Shown here: positions 40,887 through 53,919 of the stretch, piece after piece
How positions within the stretch are numbered: position 1 is the first letter of the stretch
How the letters are laid out: every line of letters starts with the position of its first letter
NCBI GenBank assembly: GCA_902789665.1
Contig: CADAOY010000010.1
Location: forward strand, 1 to 64,000
Length of the DNA stretch: 64,000 bases
Reading direction: 5' to 3'
Source of the DNA: an uncultured Lachnospiraceae bacterium
GTDB taxonomy: Bacteria > Bacillota > Clostridia > Lachnospirales > Lachnospiraceae
The notes under the pieces: model-generated
The model's database searches: none
What the model was told of the DNA's origin: nothing
Seen by the model: the letters and a program-made list of their open reading frames with translations, nothing else
Program-made: the position numbers and the translations under genes

Positions 40887-42909
40887 ATGAACACAGTGAA
40901 AGATTATTTCGGATGTAATGTATTTGATGACAGAGAGATGAAGGCTAATCTTCCGGCGAATGTGTACCAATCTTTGAAGAAAACCATAGATGAGGGTGCT
41001 ACGCTGGATGTGAGCGTAGCCAATTATGTTGCAGAAGCAATGAAGGAATGGGCTCTAAAAAAAGGAGCAACACATTACACACATTGGTTCCAACCTCTTA
41101 CAGGTATTACCGCAGAGAAGCATGACAGCTTCATTACTCCATCGCCGGACGGCGGCGTAATTATGGAGTTCTCAGGTAAGGAACTTATTAAGGGTGAACC
41201 TGATGCTTCTTCATTCCCATCAGGCGGAATCAGAGCAACATTCGAGGCAAGAGGATATACAACATGGGATCCAACCTCATATGCATTCATTAAGGGCAAA
41301 ACACTTTGCATACCTACAGCATTCTGTGCATACGGCGGACAAGCACTTGATAAGAAGACACCTCTTCTTCGTTCAATGGAAGCTCTTAGCACACAATCAC
41401 TTAGAATATTGAGACTCTTCGGAAATGACACAGCAAAGAGAGTTACATCATCTGTAGGACCTGAGCAGGAATACTTCTTAGTACCGAAGGAAATGTTTGA
41501 TCAAAGACTTGACTTAAGAATGAGCGGCAGAACATTATTCGGTGCCAAATCTCCAAAAGGACAGGAGATGGATGACCACTACTTTGGTGTCATTAAGCCA
41601 AGAGTACAAGCTTATATGGAAGAACTTAATGACGAACTTTGGAAGCTTGGTATTCTTGCTAAAACAGAACATAACGAGGTTGCCCCATCACAGCATGAAC
41701 TTGCTCCTATATACACAACTACAAACGTTGGAACAGACCACAACCAGTTGACAATGGAGATAATGCAAAAAGTTGCCCTTAAGCATGGTCTTGTATGCTT
41801 ACTGCATGAAAAACCATTCGCAGGTGTTAACGGAAGCGGTAAGCATAACAACTGGTCAATCTCAACAGATGAAGGACAAAACTTACTTTCACCTGGAGCA
41901 ACACCATATGAAAATGCACAATTCTTATTATTCTTATGTGCAGTAATCAAAGCTGTTGATGATTATCAGGATCTTCTGAGACTTTCAGTTGCAACAGCAG
42001 GAAACGATCACAGACTTGGTGCTAACGAGGCACCTCCTGCAGTAATTTCAATGTTCCTTGGTGATGAACTCAATGCAGTTCTTGAAGCCATTGAAGAGGA
42101 TAAGCCATATGCAGGAACAGAAAAGACACAAATGAAACTTGGAGTTGATGTTCTTCCTAAGTTTAACAGAGATACAACAGACAGAAACAGAACATCACCA
42201 TTCGCATTTACAGGTAACAAGTTTGAGTTCAGAATGCTTGGTTCATCCAACTCAATTGCCTGCGCCAACATAATGCTTAACTCAGCAGTTGCTGAATCAC
42301 TTAAGATTTATGCAGACCGTCTTGAAGGAGCATCTGATTTCGAAAGTGCACTTCATGAGATGATTAAGAAGACTATTAAAGATCATAAGAGAATCATCTT
42401 CAACGGTAACGGATATGATGATGCCTGGATTGAAGAAGCAACAAAGGTTAGAGGACTTTCAAACTATCGTACAACAGCAGATTGTATGCCTCACTTACTT
42501 GATGAGAAGAATGTTCAAATGCTTACTTCCCATAAGGTATTTACAAAACAGGAACTTGAATCCTAAGACACAAATTATTCCGGCTATCGAGAACTATGCC
42601 GGCGATGTAGCCAGGAAAGCAGTTACAAAGAAACAACTTGATTCATCAATTGCATGCTCTTATGAAGCATCACTTGTAACCAGGTTATCAGCTCTTGCTG
42701 ACAGTGCATATGCAAGAACAGGTGAACTTGAACAGGTAGTTGCAGGACTTGATGATGCAAAAGACATCATCGAAGAGTCAGCAATGATCAGAGATAAAGT
42801 ACTTCCAGCAATGGAAAGCTTAAGAGCAGCATGTGACGAGGCTGAGACAATGACAGAAAAGAGTTACTGGCCATTCCCAACATACTCAGATCTGTTGTTT
42901 GGAGTATAA
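40887..42909 (+). pseudogene. glnN: GSIII-type glutamine synthetase, broken by a frame-shifting deletion
   Basis: The first frame (40887-42566, 559 codons) is a standard [72 protein letters not shown]. It stops at TAA 42564 just after FTKQELES. Homology resumes in another frame at 42565 (KTQIIPAIENYAGDVARK) and runs to TAA at 42909, ending in the usual KSYWPFPTYSDLLF. Compared with a GSIII of about 700 residues, some 25-30 residues at the junction are missing and the frame is shifted. No good start codon allows the tail to be made separately. It may be a true mutation or a sequence error. AAAAGGAG precedes the ATG; two attenuators lie upstream and the amt gene follows after 27 bases. Confidence 0.85.
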
Positions 42910-42936
42910 CAACAGCCTCCGGAAAGGAGAAAATAT

Positions 42937-44697
42937 ATGGAAGCAACAGCAATTAAAGAATTAATAGATTCGACTGTATCCACCGATGTATTCGCGGTCT
43001 GGTTCTTAATCGGAGCCGCACTGGTATTCTGGATGCAGGCAGGTTTCGCAATGGTGGAGGCAGGCTTCACCAGAGCGAAGAACACAGGTAACATTATTAT
43101 GAAGAACCTTATGGACTTCTGTATCGGTACCGTAGTGTTCATAATTATAGGTTTTGGTTTACTGATGGGCGAAGATTTATTCGGATTCATCGGAAAACCG
43201 GGATTCGATTTATTTACATCATATGAGGGATTTGATTTTTCAAGTTTCGTATTTAACTTAGTATTCTGCGCAACAACCGCAACAATCGTTTCCGGTGCCA
43301 TGGCAGAGAGAACCAAATTCTTATCATACTGTGTATATTCAGCAGTTATATCAGCACTTATCTACCCAATTGAAGCACACTGGATCTGGGGCGGCGGCTG
43401 GCTTGCTCAGATGGGATTCCATGATTTTGCAGGTTCATGTGCAATTCACATGGTAGGTGGTATTTCAGCATTAATCGGTGCCAAAATCCTCGGCGCCAGA
43501 ATTGGTAAATTCAACAAAGATGAAAACGGTAAGGTTGTTAAGGTTAACGCCTTCCCTGGCCACAACATTGCAATCGGTGCACTTGGTGTATTCATTCTCT
43601 GGTTTGGCTGGTACGGATTCAACGGCGCAGCAGCAACATCACTGCCACAGCTTGGTTCTATCTTCCTTACAACAACAATCGCTCCTGCAGTTGCAACTGT
43701 AGTATGTATGATTTTCACATGGGTAAAATATAAAAAGCCTGATGTTTCAATGTGCCTGAACGCATCTTTGGCAGGTCTTGTAGCAATCACAGCTCCTTGT
43801 GATGTAACAGATGCAGCCGGCGCTATATGCATCGGTGCAGTGGCAGGTTTACTTGTAGTATTCGGTGTATGGTTACTTGATTATGTACTTAGAATTGATG
43901 ATCCTGTCGGTGCAGTTGCAGTTCACTGTATGAACGGTATCTGGGGTACAATCGCAGTTGGTTTATTCGCAACTCCTTCAGCTCCAGATTATGCAATCGC
44001 TGATGCAAACGGCGTACAGATGGCAGGTTTGTTCTACGGCGGCGGATTCAAATTACTTGGTATCCAGTTACTTGGATTTGCATCTGTAGCATGCTGGACA
44101 GTAGTAACAATGATAGTTGTATTCTACTTAATTAAAGCTATCTTCGGACTCAGAGTTTCAAAGGAAGAAGAAATCACAGGTTTGGATGCAACAGAACATG
44201 GTCTTCCATCAGCTTATGCAGGATTTGCAATGCTTCCTGATTACATCATTGATGATGAGAAGGTTGCAGCAGTATCCGGTGACGTTCCTGAAGCAGAAGC
44301 AATCCCTGTTAAGAGAGAGCCTGCATTCACAGAGGATGGACATAAGTATACAAAGGTTGAAATCATTTGTAAGGAAGCAAGATTTGAAGCACTTAAGGGT
44401 GCAATGATGGATCTTGGTATTACAGGTATGACAGTATCTCACGTTTTAGGATGTGGTGTACAGAAAGGTAAACCTGAGTACTACAGAGGCGTACAGATTG
44501 AAGCTAATCTGTTACCTAAGATCCAGGTTGACATTGTAGTCAGCAAGGTTCCTGTAAGATCAGTTATTGAAACAGCCAAGAAAGTTCTTTATACCGGACA
44601 TATCGGCGATGGTAAAATCTTCGTTTACGATGTTGAAAATGTTGTAAAGGTAAGAACCGGTGAAGAAGGCTTCGATGCTCTTCAGGATGTAGAATAA
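42937..44697 (+). CDS. amtB: ammonium transporter fused to a PII regulatory domain
   Basis: Residues 1-430 are a complete Amt channel with eleven membrane helices and the family motifs MVEAGFTRAKNTGNI, GDFAGS-like FHDFAGSCAIHMVGG, FNGAAAT and VHCMNGIWGT. After a linker (about 430-465), residues 470-586 form a GlnB/PII-type domain: EIICKEARFEALKGAM, GITGMTVSHVLGCG, a shortened T-loop with EYYRGVQ, KIQVDIVVSKV and GDGKIFVYDVENVVKVRTGE. PII proteins normally bind ATP, ADP and 2-oxoglutarate and plug the Amt pore. Here the plug is tethered, so gating would be stoichiometric. GGAAAGGAG precedes the ATG. It shares the glnN transcript and hence the attenuators. Confidence 0.95.
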   Translation: MEATAIKELIDSTVSTDVFAVWFLIGAALVFWMQAGFAMVEAGFTRAKNTGNIIMKNLMDFCIGTVVFIIIGFGLLMGEDLFGFIGKPGFDLFTSYEGFDFSSFVFNLVFCATTATIVSGAMAERTKFLSYCVYSAVISALIYPIEAHWIWGGGWLAQMGFHDFAGSCAIHMVGGISALIGAKILGARIGKFNKDENGKVVKVNAFPGHNIAIGALGVFILWFGWYGFNGAAATSLPQLGSIFLTTTIAPAVATVVCMIFTWVKYKKPDVSMCLNASLAGLVAITAPCDVTDAAGAICIGAVAGLLVVFGVWLLDYVLRIDDPVGAVAVHCMNGIWGTIAVGLFATPSAPDYAIADANGVQMAGLFYGGGFKLLGIQLLGFASVACWTVVTMIVVFYLIKAIFGLRVSKEEEITGLDATEHGLPSAYAGFAMLPDYIIDDEKVAAVSGDVPEAEAIPVKREPAFTEDGHKYTKVEIICKEARFEALKGAMMDLGITGMTVSHVLGCGVQKGKPEYYRGVQIEANLLPKIQVDIVVSKVPVRSVIETAKKVLYTGHIGDGKIFVYDVENVVKVRTGEEGFDALQDVE

Positions 44698-44724
44698 TTA
44701 AAGGTTAAATATTTAAATATTAAG

Positions 44725-44761
44725 CTTCGGCTCTGGTGGACAATTTCCACCGGGGCCGGAG
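44725..44761 (+). other. long hairpin before asnB
   Basis: CTTCGGCTCTGGTGGA (44725-44740) and TCCACCGGGGCCGGAG (44746-44761) form a 16-bp stem with three or four G-U pairs and a 5-base loop. Only ATTTAATGTTTT follows, so termination would be weak. It lacks the hexaloop of the other leaders. It may reduce read-through from amt into asnB. Confidence 0.6.
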
Positions 44762-44810
44762 ATTTAATGTTTTATGTAAGGGAAAATAAAAAGGAAATGA
44801 GGAAAGAACA

Positions 44811-46391
44811 ATGTGTTCCATAATGACTTACTGCAAAAAAGGTGCAGATATGAAATTGTTCGAAGACGGCTTTAAGGAAACCGTTTCAAGAGGACCTGAT
44901 GACAGCCGTATTATAGAACTTGAAGACGGTATCATGGGCTTCCATCGTCTTGCAATTATGGGCCTTCATCCGGAAGGAATGCAACCATTTGAATATGAAG
45001 GTGACTATGTTGTCTGCAACGGAGAAATATATGGATTTGATGCAATAAAAAAACATTTGATTGAAGATGGCTATAAATTTCAAAGCGACTCCGACTGCGA
45101 GATTTTACTTCCAATGTATAAAGACTATGGTGTATCCATGTTTGAAATGCTTGATGCAGAATATGCCTGTGTTATATATGACGGAGATACACATGAATTT
45201 ATAGCAGCAAGAGACCCTATCGGAATCAGACCGTTATACTACGGGTATGATAAAGATGGGGCAATTGTATTTGCTTCAGAACCTAAAAACCTTGTTAAAA
45301 TCTGCGACAAAATCATGCCCTTCCCTCCGGGACATTATTATATGGGTGGAGAGTTCATATGTTATACGGATGTTACAAAGGTTGATGAAGTTTCAAAAGA
45401 TGATTTGGAAACTGTATGTGCCAATATTAAAGATCTGCTTGTAAAAGGTGTTGAGAAAAGACTGGTTGCTGATGCAAAAGTTGGTTTCTTACTTTCAGGT
45501 GGACTTGATTCTTCACTTGTCTGTGCAATCGCAGCAAAGAAAAGTGATGTTCCGATTAAAACTTTTGCAATCGGTATGACTGAAGATGCAATCGATCTTA
45601 AATATGCAAAACAGGTTGCGGATTATATTGGAAGTGAGCATACGGAAATCTATATGACTCCTGAAGAGGTTATATCATCTCTTAGAGATGTAATTAAACT
45701 TCTTGGTACTTTTGATATAACAACAATTCGCGCAAGTATGGGTATGTATTTATTATGCAAGGGCATACATGAACAGACAGATATCAGAGTACTTTTAACC
45801 GGTGAAATCTCGGATGAATTATTCGGATATAAGTATACTGATTTCGCTCCATCTGCTGAGGCTTTCCAGGAAGAATCAGTTAAGAGAGTACACGAACTTC
45901 ATATGTATGATGTCTTAAGAGCAGACCGCTGTATATCAGTAAACTCACTTGAAGCAAGGGTACCTTTCGGTGATCTCGCATTTGTTGAATACGTAATGAG
46001 TATCGATCCGGAACTTAAACTTAATAAATATGGAAAAGGTAAATATCTGCTTCGTCATGCTTTTGAAGACGGAGATTATCTGCCGGAAGGAATTCTCTGG
46101 AGAGAAAAGGCAGCATTCTCTGATGCTGTTGGACATTCTATGGTAGATTACCTTAAAGAGTATGCTGAAAAACAGTATGGTGATGACTGGGAAGAAAAAG
46201 CATCCAGTTATACACATGCTACTCCGTTTACCAAAGAATCACTTTTATACCGTGAGATTTTTGAGGAATATTATCCGGGTCAGGGAGATATGATTAAGGA
46301 CTTCTGGATGCCTAACAAGAGTTGGGAAGGCTGCAATGTAAACGACCCTTCAGCGCGTGTATTATCAAACTACGGTGATAGTGGAAAATAG
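44811..46391 (+). CDS. asnB: asparagine synthase, glutamine-hydrolysing
   Basis: This 526-residue AsnB starts MCSIM, giving the catalytic N-terminal Cys after Met removal. The class II amidotransferase domain spans about 1-190 (RGPDD, VVCNGEIY, and SDCEILLP motifs) and the synthetase domain follows with the ATP pyrophosphatase loop FLLSGGLDSSLVCAIAA and ISDELFGYKY. It converts aspartate, ATP and glutamine to asparagine and glutamate. Length is in the normal range. AGGAAAG is upstream. It lies between the ammonium transporter and pyrG, with a strong hairpin before it and a separate promoter after it. Confidence 0.96.
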   Translation: MCSIMTYCKKGADMKLFEDGFKETVSRGPDDSRIIELEDGIMGFHRLAIMGLHPEGMQPFEYEGDYVVCNGEIYGFDAIKKHLIEDGYKFQSDSDCEILLPMYKDYGVSMFEMLDAEYACVIYDGDTHEFIAARDPIGIRPLYYGYDKDGAIVFASEPKNLVKICDKIMPFPPGHYYMGGEFICYTDVTKVDEVSKDDLETVCANIKDLLVKGVEKRLVADAKVGFLLSGGLDSSLVCAIAAKKSDVPIKTFAIGMTEDAIDLKYAKQVADYIGSEHTEIYMTPEEVISSLRDVIKLLGTFDITTIRASMGMYLLCKGIHEQTDIRVLLTGEISDELFGYKYTDFAPSAEAFQEESVKRVHELHMYDVLRADRCISVNSLEARVPFGDLAFVEYVMSIDPELKLNKYGKGKYLLRHAFEDGDYLPEGILWREKAAFSDAVGHSMVDYLKEYAEKQYGDDWEEKASSYTHATPFTKESLLYREIFEEYYPGQGDMIKDFWMPNKSWEGCNVNDPSARVLSNYGDSGK

Positions 46392-46414
46392 GATTAAGCA
46401 GGGATGTTTTATTG

Positions 46415-46443
46415 TTGACAAGAGTAGATGATAAGAGTATTAT
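46415..46443 (+). promoter_or_regulatory. pyrG operon promoter
   Basis: TTGACA (46415-46420) and TATTAT (46438-46443) are 17 bp apart, the same layout as the glnN promoter. The hexaloop stem begins about 17 bases after the expected start site. Confidence 0.8.
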
Positions 46444-46454
46444 AATCTATGTAA

Positions 46455-48152
<1,698 letters not shown>

Positions 48153-48173
48153 TAGGAAAGACAGGTTGAAATT

Positions 48174-49592
48174 ATGAGTATACATGAAGAATGTGGTGTG
48201 TTTGGAGCATACTCCCAAAGTGAGACTGATGTGGCAAATCTTTGCTATTATGGCATGTTTGCCCTTCAGCACAGGGGGCAGGAAAGCTGCGGTATTGTTG
48301 TCAATGATGATGGATTATTCGTCTCTCATAAAGACCTTGGACTGGTAAGTGAAGTCTTCGATGGAGAGACCTTAAGCAAAATGCCGAAAGGAACCATGGC
48401 AGTTGCTCACACCAGATATGGCACTACAGGTGCAAGAAGCAGAAGTAACTGCCAGCCTGTGGAAGTTAATCATCAAAAAGGCAGAATGGCTCTTGCTCAT
48501 AATGGCAACTTGTCCAACGCCTACGAACTTAGAAATACACTGGAATTATCAGGAGCAATTTTTCATACTACAAGTGATACTGAAATAATTGCTTACATTA
48601 TAACAAGAGAAAGGCTCATTACAGGGAGTATAGAAGATGCCTTAAGTAAGGCTATGTACTCGCTTGATGGTGCTTATTCTCTTATTCTTATGTCTGCACA
48701 AAAATTAATCTGTGCCAGGGATCCACACGGTTTCAGACCACTTTGCTATGGTCAGAAAGAAGATGGTACATATATTGTTGCATCTGAGAGTTGCGCTCTT
48801 AGTGCTGTTGGTGCTAAACTTATCCGGGATGTAGAACCGGGTGAGATAATTGTATTTAGTAAAAACGGTGTTGAATCCAAGACTGAGCACTGTAACAGGA
48901 TGCCAAAGAAACTGTGTATTTTTGAATATATTTATTTTGCAAGACACGATTCCGTTATAGATAAGGTATGTGTTCACACTGCAAGAATGAATGCAGGAAA
49001 GGTGCTTGCCAAAACACATCCTGTGGATGCTGACCTTGTAATCGGAGTGCCTGATTCAGGATTGGATGCAGCACTTGGATACAGCAGGGAATCCGGAATC
49101 CCATACGAAATAGGACTTATTAAAAATAATTACATAGGCAGAACTTTTATCGCACCTGACAGCAGACTTGATAAAGTTAAGATTAAACTTTCAGCCATAG
49201 AGGAAGTAGTTAAGGATAAAAGAATTGTACTTATTGATGACTCCATTGTAAGAGGAACCACCAGCGGACGAATAGTTAAACTACTGAAAGACGCCGGCGC
49301 CAAAGAGGTACATATGAGAATATCTTCTCCACCATTTTTATTCCCATGCTTCTATGGAACTGATATTGATTCAAAGGATAATCTGATTGCATGTTCTCAC
49401 AGCGTTGAGGAAATTGCAGAGATTATCGGTGCCGATTCCCTGGGTTATCTTCCTGTTGAAGAACTTCATGCATTAACGGGCAATAATGAATATTGCAGCG
49501 CGTGTTTTGCAGGAGATTATCCAACAAAGATTCCGGAGGTTACAAGTAAGGACAGGTTCGAGAAAAGGTTGTCTGAAATAAATAAGGAATAA
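48174..49592 (+). CDS. purF: amidophosphoribosyltransferase
   Basis: This 472-residue PurF catalyses the first step of purine synthesis, PRPP plus glutamine to phosphoribosylamine. The N-terminal MSIHEECGVFGAY contains the nucleophilic Cys 7, exposed after removal of a short propeptide. RGQESCGIV, THTRYGTTG-like VAHTRYGTTG and AHNGNLSNA are class II amidotransferase motifs. The PRPP loop is VLIDDSIVRGTTSGR. Cysteines near the end (EYCSACFAGDYP) match the Fe-S cluster ligands of the B. subtilis type. It follows pyrG by 21 bases. Purine operon enzymes are not nearby, so it is separated from its usual pathway and grouped with other glutamine users. Confidence 0.96.
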   Translation: MSIHEECGVFGAYSQSETDVANLCYYGMFALQHRGQESCGIVVNDDGLFVSHKDLGLVSEVFDGETLSKMPKGTMAVAHTRYGTTGARSRSNCQPVEVNHQKGRMALAHNGNLSNAYELRNTLELSGAIFHTTSDTEIIAYIITRERLITGSIEDALSKAMYSLDGAYSLILMSAQKLICARDPHGFRPLCYGQKEDGTYIVASESCALSAVGAKLIRDVEPGEIIVFSKNGVESKTEHCNRMPKKLCIFEYIYFARHDSVIDKVCVHTARMNAGKVLAKTHPVDADLVIGVPDSGLDAALGYSRESGIPYEIGLIKNNYIGRTFIAPDSRLDKVKIKLSAIEEVVKDKRIVLIDDSIVRGTTSGRIVKLLKDAGAKEVHMRISSPPFLFPCFYGTDIDSKDNLIACSHSVEEIAEIIGADSLGYLPVEELHALTGNNEYCSACFAGDYPTKIPEVTSKDRFEKRLSEINKE

Positions 49593-49605
49593 AGCGGGTA
49601 TTAAA

Positions 49606-50736
49606 ATGAAAACAGTTAAAGATTATAACAGAAAACTAATACTTGAAGACGGAAGCGAATATTTGGGATATGCTTTTGGCGACAGCGAAGACAAGGTATG
49701 TGAAATAGTATTCAACACTTCGATGGTTGGATATCAGGAAATCATTTCAGATCCTTCCTATACCTATCAGGCTGTTGTAATGACATATCCTTTAATTGGA
49801 AACTACGGTATGATGTTTGAAGATAATGAAACAATGACTCCTACCATAGGTGCTTTAATAGTTCATGAAATTAATGATGAACCTTCCAATTTCAGATCTG
49901 AAAAGACTGTGGACAGTATCCTTAAATCATACCAAATCCCCGGCATATACGGAGTAGATACAAGAAAGATAAACCGTTCAATCAGAGATCTTGGAAGCCG
50001 TAAAGTTTTAATCACCGGCGTTGATACTACGCCCCAACAGGGACTTGAAATTCTTAAAAATACAGACATCCCTAAAGATGCAGTATCAAAAGTAAGCTGT
50101 CAGGAATTTATTTCATGCCCGGCAGCAATCAATGAAACAACTGTTAATAACAGACCGCTAAACGTGGTTGCAATCGATTGCGGCATGAAACAGAATATCG
50201 TGCGTTCTCTTAATTTGAGAGGATGCAATGTAATAAGAGTTCCCTGGAATACAAGCGCTGAACGCATCGAGGATTTTAACCCGGACGGAGTATTTATTTC
50301 GAATGGTCCTGGAGACCCGACAGATGTAATGGAAACAGTTGAAACCATAAAGGCATTAAAGGGTAAATATCCTATGTTTGGTATCTGCTTAGGTCACCAG
50401 ATTATTTCTCTTGCCTACGGCGCTAAAACATACAAATTAAAATTCGGACACAGAGGCGGTAATCATCCTGTTAGAAATCTTGAGAATGGAAAGATTGAAA
50501 TTACTTCCCAGAACCATTCCTATGCAGTTGATGATTCTTCAATAGAAGGAACAGGCCTTGAGATAACACATATTAATATTCTTGATAATACAGTGGAAGG
50601 CGTTAAGTGTGAAAAGGACAGACTGTTCAGTGTACAGTATCATCCGGAAAGCGCTCCGGGTCCACAGGACAGTTCATATCTTTTTGATAAATTTGTGGAA
50701 ACAATGAAAAAGGAAAGAGGTCTTAGAAATGCCTAA
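49606..50736 (+). CDS. carA: carbamoyl-phosphate synthase small subunit
   Basis: The 376 residues have the CarA N-terminal domain ([30 protein letters not shown]) and a class I amidotransferase domain with [15 protein letters not shown] (nucleophile Cys) and [14 protein letters not shown] (His). It supplies ammonia from glutamine to CarB for pyrimidines and arginine. Upstream is only a weak ribosome site (AGCGGG), 13 bases after purF, so it may rely partly on coupling. It overlaps carB by 8 bases. Confidence 0.96.
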   Translation: MKTVKDYNRKLILEDGSEYLGYAFGDSEDKVCEIVFNTSMVGYQEIISDPSYTYQAVVMTYPLIGNYGMMFEDNETMTPTIGALIVHEINDEPSNFRSEKTVDSILKSYQIPGIYGVDTRKINRSIRDLGSRKVLITGVDTTPQQGLEILKNTDIPKDAVSKVSCQEFISCPAAINETTVNNRPLNVVAIDCGMKQNIVRSLNLRGCNVIRVPWNTSAERIEDFNPDGVFISNGPGDPTDVMETVETIKALKGKYPMFGICLGHQIISLAYGAKTYKLKFGHRGGNHPVRNLENGKIEITSQNHSYAVDDSSIEGTGLEITHINILDNTVEGVKCEKDRLFSVQYHPESAPGPQDSSYLFDKFVETMKKERGLRNA

Positions 50737-53700
50737 GAATACAGAGATTAAAAAAGTACTTGTTATAGGTTCAGGTCCTATAGTTATCGGTCAGGCAGCA
50801 GAATTCGATTATGCAGGAACTCAGGCCTGTCTCGCACTTAAAGAGGAAGGCTATGAAGTAATACTTTGCAATTCCAATCCTGCCACCATTATGACAGATA
50901 CTGCCATTGCAGATAAGGTTTATATGGAGCCGCTGACTCTGGAATATATAGCAAAGATAATCAGAATGGAAAGACCTGATGCAATACTGCCGGGTATCGG
51001 TGGCCAGACAGGTCTTAATCTTGCAATGCAGCTTGAGAAGAAAGGGGTACTTAATGAGTGCCATACCAAACTTCTTGGTACAAAAAGTACAAGTATAGAA
51101 AGAGCTGAAGACAGGGAATTATTCAAGGAACTTTGTATGGAACTTGGCGAGCCTGTGCTTCCATCAGATATAGCTTCTTCAATAGAAGAAGGACTTAAGG
51201 TTGTAGAAAAGATAGGTTATCCGGTTGTATTGAGACCTGCTTTTACACTTGGTGGAACGGGCGGTGGTTTTGCGGACAATGAGGAAGAATTCCTGCCGCT
51301 TATGAAGAATGCACTTTCCTTATCACCTGTTAAACAGGTTCTTATTGAGAAGAGTATAAAAGGCTTTAAGGAAATTGAATATGAAGTAATGAGAGATGCC
51401 AACGATACGGCCATCACCATTTGTAATATGGAGAACCTGGATCCGGTTGGTATTCATACAGGCGACTCCATCGTTGTATGCCCGTCTCAGACTTTAAGTA
51501 ATAAGGAATATCAGATGCTAAGGGACAGCGCCCTTAAGGTTATAAGAGCGCTTGAAATCGAAGGTGGATGTAATGTTCAGTTCGCTCTTGATCCTAAATC
51601 ATTTGCATATTATTTAATTGAGGTTAACCCAAGGGTATCACGTTCATCAGCCCTTGCATCAAAGGCCAGCGGATATCCGATTGCAAGAGTCTCTGCCAAA
51701 ATCGCCATCGGCATGACTCTGGATGAAATAGCAATTGCCAATACGCCGGCATCTTTCGAACCTGCACTTGATTACGTTGTAACCAAGATGCCGCGTTTCC
51801 CATTTGATAAGTTTACTGATGCCAACAATTCTCTGAATACCCAAATGAAGGCTACGGGTGAAGTAATGAGTGTCGGCAGAACATTCGAGGAAAGCCTGCT
51901 TAAGGCAGTAAGGTCTCTTGAGATTGGACTTTTCCATCTTCATAATGCCAAGTTTGATGAGACATCAACATCTGAACTTTGCGAATATATTCAGATAGGA
52001 ACGGATGACAGAATCTATGCTGTTGCCGAACTCTTAAGAAGAGGCATTACACCGGAAGAAATAAACAGCTTAACACAGATTGATAATTTCTTCCTTCGTA
52101 AGATAAGAAATATCGTTGAAGCTGAAGAGGAAATCAAGGCTAATAAGGGTGATATTGATATTTTAAGAAGCGCCAAGAAGATGGGATTTTGCGATAAGGA
52201 AATTGGTGTTTTATGGGATATGTCCGAAGAGGAGATATATGATTTAAGACATAAAAATAATATCACTCCTGTATACAAAATGATTGATACCTGTGCATCT
52301 GAGTTCAGCAGTTACATACCATATTTTTATTCATCATATGAAGAAGAAAATGAATCAGTAATCTCAGATAACAAGAAGATTATTGTGCTTGGTTCAGGTC
52401 CAATCAGAATCGGACAGGGCGTGGAATTCGATTATTCCACAGTACATGCTGTAATGACCATTAAGAAGTCGGGATATGAAGCAATAATTATTAATAACAA
52501 TCCTGAAACAGTATCTACTGATTATACCTGTTCAGACAAGTTATATTTTGAACCTCTCTGCGTAGAGGATGTAATGAATATAATTGAACTTGAAAAGCCA
52601 ATTGGCGTCATTGCAACACTTGGTGGTCAGACTGCGATTAACTTGGCAGACCCTCTTGCAAAGAGAGGAGTTAAGATTATCGGAACAGACTGTGAAGCCA
52701 TTGATAAGGCAGAGGACAGAGATCTCTTTGAAAAACTTCTTACAGATCTTAATATTCCAAAGCCTGAAGGCTACGCTGTTACATCAATAGAAGAAGGCAT
52801 TAAAACTGCAGCAAAGATTGGATATCCTGTACTGGTTCGTCCATCCTTCGTACTCGGTGGAAGAGCAATGCAGATTGTTGCCAAGGAAGAAGAATTATAT
52901 AAATATTTAAGAACAGCAGTTGAGATAGATGAAGACAAACCTGTACTTGTTGACAGATATATAAGAGGTAAGGAAGTAGAGGTTGATGCAGTCTGTGACG
53001 GAACTGATGTATTTGTACCGGGTATCATGGAACTTGTTGAAAGAACCGGTGTACATTCCGGTGACTCCATCAGCGTTTATCCTGCATATTCTCTTAGTGA
53101 CAAGGTTAAGGAAAAGATTCTTGATTATACCAAGAGACTTGGTCTTGGAATCGGAATAATCGGTTTATATAATATTCAGTTTATTGTAGATTCAAATGAT
53201 GAGGTATATATAATCGAAGTTAATCCGCGTTCTTCAAGAACCGTACCATTCTTATCCAAGTCAACATCATATTCGCTGGCAGACATTGCTACTTTGGTAA
53301 TGCTTGGAAAGAGCCTTAAAGAGCAGGGAATAACAGAACTTTATGCTAAAGAAAAGGAAAGATTCTATGTTAAGGTTCCTGCATTCTCATTTGCCAAATT
53401 AAAGGGTATGGATGCTTATCTTTCACCTGAGATGAAATCAACAGGTGAGGCAATCGGATATGATGACAAACTTCATCGTGCAATATATAAAGCCATGATA
53501 GCATCAGGACTCAAGCTTAAGAATTATGGTACCGTACTTGTCAGCGTTGCCGATGAAGATAAGGAAGAGACACTTCCGCTGATTCGCAGATTTTTCAATA
53601 TGGGATTTAATATTGAGGCTACTACCGTTACAGGTGAGTTCCTTAAGGCAAATAACGTAAAGACAAGAATTCTACATAAACCAAGTGAAGGCAGCGACGA

Positions 53701-53908
53701 AATTCTGGAAGCCATTAATTCAGACTATGTAAGTTATATCATTAATACAAGAGCGATTCTTTCGGGTAACCACTATGGTGACGGCGCAAAGATCAGACTT
53801 AAGGCAACTCAGAATAATATCACAATGCTTACTTCTCTTGATACAGTAAGAATGCTTTTGGATGTACTTGAAGAAATGACAATGGGTATTAGTACCATTG
53901 ATGCATAA
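50729..53908 (+). CDS. carB: carbamoyl-phosphate synthase large subunit
   Basis: CarB here has 1059 residues, the usual length. The two homologous halves are plain: [21 protein letters not shown] at the start and [21 protein letters not shown] in the middle, each followed by ATP-grasp motifs ([27 protein letters not shown]). The C-terminal allosteric domain, with [15 protein letters not shown]-type sequence, ends MGISTIDA. The frame is intact. It overlaps carA and is followed after 11 bases by dapL. No PyrR-type attenuator is visible in the operon. Confidence 0.97.
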   Translation: MPKNTEIKKVLVIGSGPIVIGQAAEFDYAGTQACLALKEEGYEVILCNSNPATIMTDTAIADKVYMEPLTLEYIAKIIRMERPDAILPGIGGQTGLNLAMQLEKKGVLNECHTKLLGTKSTSIERAEDRELFKELCMELGEPVLPSDIASSIEEGLKVVEKIGYPVVLRPAFTLGGTGGGFADNEEEFLPLMKNALSLSPVKQVLIEKSIKGFKEIEYEVMRDANDTAITICNMENLDPVGIHTGDSIVVCPSQTLSNKEYQMLRDSALKVIRALEIEGGCNVQFALDPKSFAYYLIEVNPRVSRSSALASKASGYPIARVSAKIAIGMTLDEIAIANTPASFEPALDYVVTKMPRFPFDKFTDANNSLNTQMKATGEVMSVGRTFEESLLKAVRSLEIGLFHLHNAKFDETSTSELCEYIQIGTDDRIYAVAELLRRGITPEEINSLTQIDNFFLRKIRNIVEAEEEIKANKGDIDILRSAKKMGFCDKEIGVLWDMSEEEIYDLRHKNNITPVYKMIDTCASEFSSYIPYFYSSYEEENESVISDNKKIIVLGSGPIRIGQGVEFDYSTVHAVMTIKKSGYEAIIINNNPETVSTDYTCSDKLYFEPLCVEDVMNIIELEKPIGVIATLGGQTAINLADPLAKRGVKIIGTDCEAIDKAEDRDLFEKLLTDLNIPKPEGYAVTSIEEGIKTAAKIGYPVLVRPSFVLGGRAMQIVAKEEELYKYLRTAVEIDEDKPVLVDRYIRGKEVEVDAVCDGTDVFVPGIMELVERTGVHSGDSISVYPAYSLSDKVKEKILDYTKRLGLGIGIIGLYNIQFIVDSNDEVYIIEVNPRSSRTVPFLSKSTSYSLADIATLVMLGKSLKEQGITELYAKEKERFYVKVPAFSFAKLKGMDAYLSPEMKSTGEAIGYDDKLHRAIYKAMIASGLKLKNYGTVLVSVADEDKEETLPLIRRFFNMGFNIEATTVTGEFLKANNVKTRILHKPSEGSDEILEAINSDYVSYIINTRAILSGNHYGDGAKIRLKATQNNITMLTSLDTVRMLLDVLEEMTMGISTIDA

Positions 53909-53919
53909 GGAGAACAAAA

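Noticed and set aside
42415-42909. The 3' part of glnN as a separate gene
   Set aside because: It is the GSIII C-terminus in a shifted frame; its upstream extension overlaps the first frame, and the next in-frame ATG is near the end of the domain.
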